Shown here: piece by piece, positions 56,376-64,000 of the stretch
Layout: each line of letters begins with the position of its first letter
Position numbering within the stretch: the stretch's first letter is position 1
NCBI GenBank assembly: GCA_033961575.1
Contig: CM066734.1
Span: 85,024,501-85,088,500 of the forward strand
Length of the DNA: 64,000 nt
Source of the DNA: Aselliscus stoliczkanus
Taxonomy: Eukaryota > Chordata > Mammalia > Chiroptera > Hipposideridae
Direction: 5' to 3'
The notes under the pieces: model-generated
What the model was told of the DNA's origin: nothing
Database searches by the model: none
Seen by the model: the letters and a program-made list of their open reading frames with translations, nothing else
Translations under genes and position numbers: made by a program

Positions 56376-56825
56376 TGGGCCGGCCGAGTGGCGCATTGGT
56401 TAAGTGCTGGTTTTGGGATGCCAGCGGCCCCGGTTCGGATCCCACATGAGGGCCAGTGACACTGCCCTCTACAGCTAACCACAGCTCCACCTGGAGCTGG
56501 GCTGTGCGAGCCCCTGTGATGGTGTGGGCTGCAGCCCCTGCTGCAGTGGGCTGCCATAGGCTACAGTGGCCCGCAGCCAGCGTGAGCGGCTGGCAGCCAA
56601 GAGTGAGCTGCCAATAGCCGCGGTGGGCGACATCCAGAGGCCAGGGACCGATCTGCCTCATCCGGGAAGAGCGCAATGACGATACCAACAGTGAAGCAAC
56701 ATCCTCCGCAACTAAACTAAAGAACAAAAAAAGACAGCAACTTGTCTGTTCCCCTTCCCCGATTCCCCAACGCTGTTCCCCTCCGCCAATTCCCCAATAA
56801 ATAAAAAAATCTTAAAAAAAAAAAA
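56376..56825 (+). mobile_element. Long tRNA-derived SINE (type A)
   Basis: GGGCCGGCCGAGTGGCGCAT head, box B GGTTCGGATCCCACATGAGG, full body, CCCCAATAAATAAAAAAATC tail. The TSD AAGAATACTTCTTTA is at 56361-56375 and 56826-56840. ANKRD17 intron, antisense. Confidence 0.9.
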
Positions 56826-57843
56826 AAGAATACTTCTTTAAAAAATGCAGTATAACTCTCAATAAAGAGAATGTGCCAATTATGTTTTAATGAACAAGTC
56901 AATTATTTAGGTTAAGTATTAAATTAAAATACTATATTTTTAAAAAGGTAAGGTACAATCCCTGCCCTTTTATGTACATAATTAAATTACTTGGTAACTC
57001 CTTCCCTAAAGGAAATAATAATGAGTCAGCGAGCATTATTTTCAAATTAGTTAGAAATTTCTTTGTATACCACAACATAAAATGCATGTAGAAAACTGAA
57101 TTACCTTACTTTTGTATAGAGAGTACTCTGATGTGATTTTAATAGTGTGTGTATGTGAATCAGTGTGTATGCGTAAGACAAAGACAGAGATCAAGATAAG
57201 GAGAGATCTTGCTTCAAATGATAAAAAGTTTAGTTTTTTGATGGAACTTCTGGTAAGTTCTTTAAATAGGTTTTTAAAGATTTATAATGGATCATATCCT
57301 TATAGAGTTTATGGTATCTTACCTAAATTTTTTAGTTTCAGGGACACTGTCTTATTTTTTGACACATATTAGTTTAAAAATCCCATGCACGTTATATAAA
57401 ATACTTTAGTCCTAAAATCCTTGAATTTAAAGACAAGAATAGTTTAAAACCATAACTTATTTATTCTTCAAATAGTTACAAGCATGTAGTAGGCATTACA
57501 TACTGTGCTCTGAGATTACAAATTTAAACAAAACACAATCACCTTAAAGAACTTAAATTAATTCTATATCAAGTACCAGTGCCTATGGAGGTCAAGCAGA
57601 CACAATATTCATCTAACAGTTATGTGAAATCTTCCAATTTTAAGAGTATTAATGTACACCTTTTTTTTTTTCATCTCAAATATGCTATAGGCTGTCTCAG
57701 TTAGCCAGATCAGCCTTGGGCCACCAGTTTGCAACCTTTGGACCACTTGGAGAAATTTAACAATAATAAGGTAGTAAACTATACATCACTGTAAGACAGA
57801 GCACATAAAAAAAAAATGAGAAAAGCAATTAAACATTACTCAC

Positions 57844-57999
57844 CTTCTTACAACTTCTTTCCATCCTTCTTCCCTCTTTTGTCCACGCTTAGGACTTACT
57901 ACTGTTAACTTCCCATTTGGAGATGAAAGAGGAGATGGACCAGATTTTGTGCAAGTGGACAGAGAATTACTGGTTACTTCACTGACAGTCTCTGACAAT
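57844..57999 (-). CDS. ANKRD17: ANKRD17 exon just before the KH domain
   Basis: 156 nt: LSETVSEVTSNSLSTCTKSG, then SPLSSPNGKLTVVSPKRGQK and REEGWKEVVRR. Ser/Thr-rich linker and a basic segment leading into the KH domain. Acceptor GTTAAAG ending at 58000, donor AAG|GTGAGT. Multiple of 3. Confidence 0.94.
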
Positions 58000-58137
58000 C
58001 TTTAACAGAGGGAAGAAAAGTACGTTAAATATAGAACAGATGTTGAATCTTAAATGATAAAGGCAATCACATAATTTTATTCTTTTATTTTTAGAATAAA
58101 TATGGTAAACAAACAAATAACTTATTTTTCACTTTTC

Positions 58138-58208
58138 CCATCCAAGTACTAGCCCGACTCTGTTTAGCTTCCAAGATCAGGCGCGTTCAGGGTGGTATGG
58201 CCACAGAC
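58138..58208 (-). pseudogene. 5S rRNA fragment, tailless retro-insertion
   Basis: The minus strand reads GTCTGTGGCCATACCACCCT, GAACGCGCCTGATCT, TGGAAGCTAAACAGAGTCGG, GC and TAGTACTTGGATGG. This is 5S rRNA from base 1 to about base 85-90, with a 10-nt and a 5-nt internal deletion, and the 3' quarter missing. An 8-bp direct repeat, CACTTTTC, flanks it (58130-58137 and 58209-58216). No A-tail. Confidence 0.88.
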
Positions 58209-58563
58209 CACTTTTCAATACTTAATATAACATGAAGAGCCAATTTTTAGGATGATCCTATCTAGAGGTCCAATTTAAGAAAGTTGTATTACAATAATAA
58301 TCCCTGAGAAAACATAACCAATGCTTTCCATGGGCTAAATTTAACAACAAAATGAATTAATTACGTAGCAAAAATAATTGTCTCTCTCATTAATACAAAA
58401 TCTAAAAAATAGCTTATTCTTCTAATGAAATGAAACTGTTCCTTCTTTAGCACAAAGGCAAATCCTTATTCTGCCAGTTTTTAATGTGCTTGCTTTACCA
58501 AAAGATTCAGCAACAAAGTGTTTCATGATACTATAAATAATAAGAGTGAAAATGTGAACTAAC

Positions 58564-59011
58564 TTTACTGAAGCCTTGCCAGAAACAGGTTTCCTCTCCT
58601 CCTTTGGAAATGTAACCAGAACCGATGGCTGCTTTTTGTTGGTCACAGTCGTAGTGACCACAGCAGGTGAATGATTGTCGCTCTTACGGCTGCTGTTGCT
58701 GTTACTACTTTCATCACTGCAGCTGGAAATCCTCATGTTGTCACTGTCCCCACTCTCGCTGGTACTGCTGCTCTTGGACTCTCCGTTCACCTTCTCTGGC
58801 TGACTGTATGAGATTGGTAGTGGATCATCAAATATAATTTGAACATTTTCTGGAGTAATTTTATTTTTCCTGTTTTTCCTCTTTGAACTGGTTGTAGTTA
58901 TGGTATTGTTTCTTTTACCATGGGAACCTGCCAAAGTTGTCCAGGTTGCAGATATACCTATGGTAGTAGTGGTTGTGGCACTTGGAGGCTCTGTCAAGAC
59001 TTCAGGCTCAT
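58564..59011 (-). CDS. ANKRD17: ANKRD17 exon (Ser/Thr-rich linker with basic patch)
   Basis: 448 nt: completes Asp, then EPEVLTEPPSATTTTTIGIS, GSHGKRNNTITTTSSKRKNR, KNKITPENVQIIFDDPLPIS, a SKSSSTSESGDSDN acidic-serine block, SSNSNSSRKSDNHSPAV and PSVLVTFPKEERK. The KRKNRKNK patch looks like a nuclear-localisation signal and the SESGDSD block like CK2 sites (inference). The acceptor is TTTTATAG ending at 59012. The donor GTTAGT follows 58564 inside ...GCTTCAGTAAA. The open frame running on to 58422 is intron. Confidence 0.94.
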
Positions 59012-59229
59012 CTATAAAAGTAGCAATACTGAATTAGCAAGTGTTAAGTTTTCTTAGAATATATTTAGCTTTAAGCACTTAAAGAAAAATAAACCCAGAC
59101 GTTACTCTGCTACTGTTCAAGTCATCAGTCATTTGAACACTCACTAGTAATGAGATGGACATGACTGATCTATTCTCTGCCCTCAAGTCCTAAACAATGT
59201 ATAGTAGGCAGTTGTAAGGACTATTTGGG

Positions 59230-59990
59230 GGATAATTTGGTAAATATGACTATATACTGCATATTGCATATTTTATAAAATTGTTAAGTTTCTTGGGTGT
59301 AATAATATTACTGTGGTTATGTAAAATAATGTTCTTTTTCTGGGAAATACATACTCAAGTATTTAGGGGTGATTTCACATGATGCATACAGCTTATATGC
59401 AAACTGTTCAAAAAAAGAGAGGAAAAAGGATAAACAAAGCAGATGTGCCAAAATCTTATAAGAATCCAGGTGACATTCAGGTGTTCATCAACCTAATCCT
59501 TAAACTTTTCTGTAGTTCAGTTTTCAAAATAAAAGGCGGGAGGCTGGAGAAATTCACACACACACACACACACACACATACATAGTTGATGGTTTAGTGG
59601 CAATCGTTTCTCCTCACAATATCCTTATTTATATAACTAGAACCTAGTTGAAAATAATTCCTTTATTTGGGAAAAATCTGAATATGGCCTGGAATGTAGA
59701 TGATATATTGAATTAATGTTAATTTTTTTAAGTATTGTGATTATGTAAACAAATGTCATTCTTAGGATGTGTGTTGAAGTTTTACAGGTGCAATGTCATG
59801 ATGTCTGAAACTTACTTTCAGATGGCTTAGAAAAAATATGTATACATATTTAAAGAGAAAAAGATGAAGTAAATATGGTAAAATGTTAATTTTTAAAATC
59901 TAGGTGAGGTGTATTCAGATGTTGGTTTTACTGTTCTTTCAACTTGTCTGTAGGTTTTAAATTAGCCATAATAAAAAGCTGGGAGAAGTC
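59230..59990 (+). repeat. Old L1 3'UTR pieces (two), with (CA)n
   Basis: Two blocks (about 59230-59550 and 59690-59990) share phrases such as 'gtgattatgtaaacaaatgt', 'gtcatgatgtctgaaactta' and 'attagccataataaaaagct', typical of L1ME-type ends. A (CA)n of about 23 bp lies at 59556-59578. Confidence 0.6.
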
Positions 59991-60132
59991 AAATGAAAAT
60001 AGCATATAAATACTTTAATGGCTTAATAACTTAGAATCTATTTTTATCTTAAGTCACTGATATTTAACAAAATGTAATTTTCAATAGAATGTATTATATA
60101 AAACAAATCAGACAGGTGTTTAGAGAAAATAC

Positions 60133-60304
60133 CTTCAACTTTATGCTTTTCTTTTTCTTGAGCAGCTTGAAGTTCAAAGTTCTCTTTGTTTTTGGCTTCA
60201 ATTTCTTCTAGTTTTCTTCTCTGTTCCTCCTTTTTCTTTCTTCTCTTTTCCTTTCTCTTTTCTCTTTTGGCAGCCAAAGCAAGCCTCCGGCTTTCTTCCC
60301 TTAA
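60133..60304 (-). CDS. ANKRD17: ANKRD17 exon (Lys/Glu-rich helical segment)
   Basis: 172 nt, phase 0 at its start: LREESRRLALAAKREKRKEK, RRKKKEEQRRKLEEIEAKNK and ENFELQAAQEKEKHKVE plus the first base of Asp. A highly charged, probably coiled-coil or single-helix stretch that follows the second ankyrin block in the family. Acceptor TTTAACAG ending at 60305, donor GAAG|GTATTT. This is the most upstream ANKRD17 exon in the window. Confidence 0.94.
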
Positions 60305-60479
60305 CTGTTAAAGGATCAATAAAACAGAATTATAACACTAGAAATACCATGGGAAAAAGTTGTCAGATAATATCGTTTTATCATAAGGGAACTAGGATAC
60401 CAGAAATTCAAAGTCATACAGTTCAAGTCATTGCTTGATCAAGATCATATTCAAATCACTATAAAGAGAAAATAATATT

Positions 60480-61215
60480 TTAAAGGGTCAATATCAAAAT
60501 AATGATAAAAATTCTAATTTAAAATGGGTGAATGATAAAAGAGATACATGAACTCATAATCAAGAAAGAAATGTAAATTAAAATAACAAGATACCATGTT
60601 TCATTCATTATTTTGGCAAAAATAAAAAGGATATTACATATCACCATAAGTTTTGGAAAATGAGTTCTTTCCTATACTGTTATGGGTATAAATATTTATA
60701 TTTTAGAAAAGGTAATTTGAAAGTCTCCTTTGAAAATTACACTCTGCTTATCCTAAGGTTTGATTCTTTATAAACATAATGACCTTCTCTAGTGAAAAAA
60801 TATAGGTTCAATAATTTCCACTGCAAAACTAATTATAATGGTAATAAATGGAAATGAGGTAAATCTATCAACGAGGGGGTAGATAAATAAACAATAAACA
60901 TTCACAGAATACTAGGCAGCTATGAAAATGATTCTAAATATATACTTGGTGAAATGCTCACAATTTACATCTGGTAGGAAGAAAAAAGTCACACTATAGA
61001 CCAAGGGGAAGGGAACCCTTATGTATGTCTTTTTGGAGAAGTACAGAAAAACCACTAAGAAGATACAAATCAATGGCGTCGCGCTAGTGACTACCTCTAG
61101 AGTGTGGGAATGAAGAGGGGTGGCAGAAAGATGGTAACTTTCAATTTTACTTTATATAACTGTATATTGTTTCTATTTGTCAAAATGAGTACGTATTACT
61201 TCCTTAGTCAAAAAA
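60480..61215 (+). repeat. Old L1 3' end
   Basis: 'ataccatgtttcattcatta', 'aggcagctatgaaaatgatt' and 'gactacctctagagtgtggg' in order fit an L1M 3' region. Intronic. Confidence 0.6.
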
Positions 61216-62973
61216 ATTAAGAATAAGTTTAAAGTCCAATAACATCTCTTAATAAGCTATTTTAACTATTAAATTTTCGTTTTTTATTCATAAAGTGAAA
61301 AAAATCATCTTCAAACTGTTTTGTTTGTGTGTCCTCTAACAGATGTTTTCAAACTATGTACTCCCTGCCCATATTCTAGGGTTCTGTATGTATAATTTAT
61401 ATGTATTTTAAATATTATGTGCCAAAACAATGATACCCAGTTTACAGAAAGTGTCACAATAGCCTAACTAATGAAACCACAGCTCAGAGACAAGCTCATA
61501 AGCCAAATCAGACTTAGTTTTTATTAGAAAACTTCTAACTTCATTTTTTTTAAGTCTTTCACTTTTGCTAAAAATTTCTCCTGCCTTTTCAAATTATCCC
61601 TGTTAGATGCCTGAAAGGTTTTGTCCACCTTTAAAGTTTTTACACCCTGGGACAAAGAACCATGATTACATTGGCTTGGGTGTAGGGATAAATCTTTTGT
61701 TTCTGAAGAGGAAAATAGTTAAGTAGAATCTGTAAACACTAATATTTTTCAAAGGCAGGCAGATTTCAGGAAAGAATACAAATGGAAGTTGAAGTTCTAG
61801 AAATTGTCTCAATAGCATCTCCCAGAAATTTTTGGTGATCCTCCAGAAGCAAGCACACAAGCCCCTGTCTTAACACCAGCAGAGGAGCTTTTGACCTTTC
61901 AGGACTAGGAAGAAAACTAGGAAGTAATTGTTTAGTGACCTCCACCAGGGAGGAGGAGTAATATCTGATTGGTGATTTTGAAAGAAGGAACTGAGCATGT
62001 GTAACTCATTAAGAAGAGCCTTGCTTTACTGGAGCTAGCAGCAGGTCCTGAGGAAAAGTGCTCTCTCTGCCTGAGCTCCAGTGAGGAAGCCTCTAGTTAT
62101 CCTGTCTTGCTCTGATTTTGATGGAATGAATAGGTAAGTGTAAGAGGGAGAGGAGTAGAAGTGAGGGGAAAGGTGTGCCAGAAAAATAATTTTAAAGCAA
62201 CTGAGGCTATAGATATATATTAAGCCACCCAAATTCAGAATTTTAGGAATAATAAAACATTTTAATCTTATCACGTCTGTACAAACCGAAAAGCCTTGAG
62301 AACTATACAAGAAATAGTTTTTTGGAGGATCAATGTAACAAGTGAAATTTAAGACTTTTGGCTCAGCCAGGATGGGTTTTTGACTTGTCTGAATTTTAAA
62401 TTTCGTCCTGTGGCAGAAGGTAATTGTGATTGGTTTTCAAAGGAGAGGAAGTACTTTTTAAAAAAAATTTAAATCAGAATGCAGTCCTTTATCTAAGCCC
62501 AGATGGCCTACAAGCTGGTGGAGTGTTGGGCTAGGGTAGGTCTTAGTGTGTAGGTGTGGCCGGGTCTTAGGTATGCTAATGCCTCATGCCTTACATATGT
62601 ATTCAGTCAATCAGCAGAGGCTGCCCTCTGGCTACAGGAGTCGTCTAGATTATCAACAGTTCAGCCCTAAAGGCTAGGTATTTACTCTTGCTTTTTTGTA
62701 ATTGTTTAATTTCTAAGGGTGGTGTTTTGATAATTTCATAGATCTTATTAACCCTTTGGACTCAATAAAAAGTGGGACACAAAATTCAGTGTTTACAGGG
62801 AAACTTTTGGGGGACGAAATGTCAGACTACGGGTGTGAAAAGACCTATATAAAGCATGGAACTCAGTTTCTAAAACTAAGAATTAGACAAGATAAACACA
62901 GATTTAAGAGGCATTATAAATTTGCAGGTGGTAGCTGAAAGTAATGAAGGGAAATTTACAAAAGGAAGAAGTA

Positions 62974-63002
62974 ACTGTGTGTGTGTGTGTGTGTGTGTGT
63001 GT
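62974..63002. repeat. (GT)n microsatellite
   Basis: About 14 GT units, immediately before the third mariner MITE. Confidence 0.9.
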
Positions 63003-63004
63003 AT

Positions 63005-63234
63005 AGCCCAAAAAATGTACATAAGTGGACACTTCCGGTCAATGTTGCTCAAGTAGTAAGTTCAGTAATCTGAACTGTCTGGATACTGATGGTAACCACT
63101 TCAGGCACTCTTGTAATTGCAGAAGTCAAATGTGACTTGTATTCGTCTTTTGTTATTGGTTTATATTGAGTATTACAATTTTAATACAGTTTTCCTCTCT
63201 TAAAATGTGTGTATATATTTTTTGGCACCCTCTG
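63005..63234 (+). mobile_element. Mariner-derived MITE, copy 3
   Basis: The left terminus is decayed (GCCCAAAAAATGTACATAAG); the right terminus TATTTTTTGGCACCCTCTG is intact, followed by TA. Interior text (CTGATGGTAACCACTT and AATTGCAGAAGTCAAATGTG) matches copy 1 in the same orientation. Confidence 0.78.
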
Positions 63235-64000
63235 TATATATTTATGGGGAGAGGGAGGGAATATGCAATATTTAAAATGAAAAGTAAATGAAATTTCTGG
63301 AAGACATAATCAGGCACAGAAAGATAATCAGGAGAAAGTAGCTTCACTGGGAAAAGAGTTTCATGAAGGAAGGCAAATCAACATGGGTAACTTACAAAGT
63401 ATTAGTAAGAACTAAATAGAGTTAACAGGATTTGGCAGTTAAGATGCCATTGGTGATCTCTGCCAGAGTTCCAAGTAGTGGGGGAGTAGGCACATGGTGC
63501 TGGACTGAGAATTAAACATTTTTAAAGTAGAGTCAGTAAGACTATTCTCTTAAAATATGTGAAGAAAATAAAGTACTCAGTTTGAGATAAAGTTTCACTG
63601 ATAGTTACCTTCATTAAGTTGTAGGCAGAGGTTAGGAGTTAATGAAACAGCAGACACTGAAAACAAAGGTGGTTCGGAGAGGTGGTTAACAACTGATATA
63701 AGATTCCAAACAGAACAGATGACAACGGAGTAACTAAACCATGAGGATTCGAGTTAGTCTGGAGGTACAGGTAAAGAGTGTTAGAACAGTCTACTTGATA
63801 CATTTTCCCACTGCGGAATTGTGAATATATATGGGGGAAGGGTAGAGACTTTGAAGAGTCAAGTTGTAGAATAACCTCATTGTGGAAGAGAAAAGGGCAC
63901 GAACCAATCTGGTGTTCTTAAACTGGGGTTCAGGAAACTAACATTTTAGAGTTAAGATTTTTTATTATTATTAGAATTTTTTTGTTTGTTTTTTTTGTTT

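Larger units (their letters stand above)
39340..60304 (-). other. ANKRD17: ANKRD17 gene, 3' part (last ten coding exons)
   Basis: Minus-strand exons sum to 3,411 nt and encode the last 1,136 residues of ANKRD17 (GTAR/MASK2), a protein of about 2,600 aa. Family knowledge: it has two blocks of ankyrin repeats, a KH domain and a long low-complexity tail. It acts in the nucleus and cytoplasm as a scaffold in cell-cycle control, innate RNA-sensing signalling and Hippo/YAP output (as in fly Mask). The ankyrin part is beyond position 64000. Within the window are a Lys/Glu-rich helix, a Ser/Thr-rich linker with a nuclear-localisation-like KRKNRKNK, the KH domain with GRGG as the GXXG loop, and a Pro/Ser/Thr-rich tail ending HMNSVHMNQLG. 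ANKHD1 is the paralogue; the tail sequence and the COX18 neighbour favour ANKRD17. Nine of ten introns here are GT-AG; one has a GC donor. Confidence 0.95.
60305..64000 (-). other. ANKRD17: ANKRD17 intron, continues past the window
   Basis: No further exon is recognised between 60305 and 64000. It holds an L1 remnant, a MITE and otherwise unique-looking AT-rich DNA. The next upstream exon should encode the end of the second ankyrin block. Confidence 0.6.

Noticed and set aside
58138..58208. Functional 5S rRNA gene
   Set aside because: It lacks the last quarter of 5S and has internal deletions, with no T-run terminator at its end.
58422..58563. Apparent C-terminal extension of the ANKRD17 exon
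   Set aside because: The open frame reads through the GTTAGT donor into intron; the next exon (57999) continues the protein in frame from 58564.

Overview
This window is vertebrate nuclear DNA from a placental mammal. It has two spliced genes with GT-AG introns, ancient mammalian repeats (MIR, L2, L1M, MaLR LTRs) and many young tRNA-derived SINEs with intact target-site duplications (TSDs). The SINE heads (GGCCGGCCGAGTGGCGC type), their AATAAA-containing tails and three short mariner derivatives suggest a yinpterochiropteran, perhaps rhinolophoid, bat. That species call is recalled from SINE style and is tentative. No prokaryotic operon, CRISPR array or phage is present.

Layout: 1-20200 is gene-free flank built from L1, L2, MIR, DNA-transposon and SINE remnants. 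Around 20210-20730 there is a processed RPL31 pseudogene on the minus strand. COX18 (mitochondrial inner-membrane insertase for COX2) lies on the minus strand, with six coding exons from 32866 down to 22648 that together encode 336 aa. Its CpG-rich promoter (about 32430-33190) carries NRF-1-like, CRE, tandem ETS/GABP and GC-box motifs, as expected for a respiratory-chain assembly gene. After about 3.8 kb of intergenic DNA comes the 3' end of ANKRD17, also on the minus strand. Its 3'UTR is about 37000-39339, and ten coding exons between 39340 and 60304 encode the last 1,136 residues of the protein, including the KH domain. The rest of the gene lies beyond position 64000. Adjacent COX18 and ANKRD17 in tandem match the human 4q13.3 order.

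The two genes are not functionally linked as far as the sequence shows. COX18 acts in mitochondria. ANKRD17 is a large ankyrin/KH scaffold of nucleus and cytoplasm.

The least ordinary observations are these: a 5' tRNA-Val half inserted with a perfect 17-bp TSD just downstream of the COX18 stop codon; a similar tailless 5S rRNA fragment in an ANKRD17 intron; a GC (not GT) splice donor on the KH exon of ANKRD17, whose upstream intron has a long CU tract; a perfect 18-bp hairpin in COX18 intron 3; and a recurring short SINE form that always ends at the same internal base. I see no wholly new biological system.
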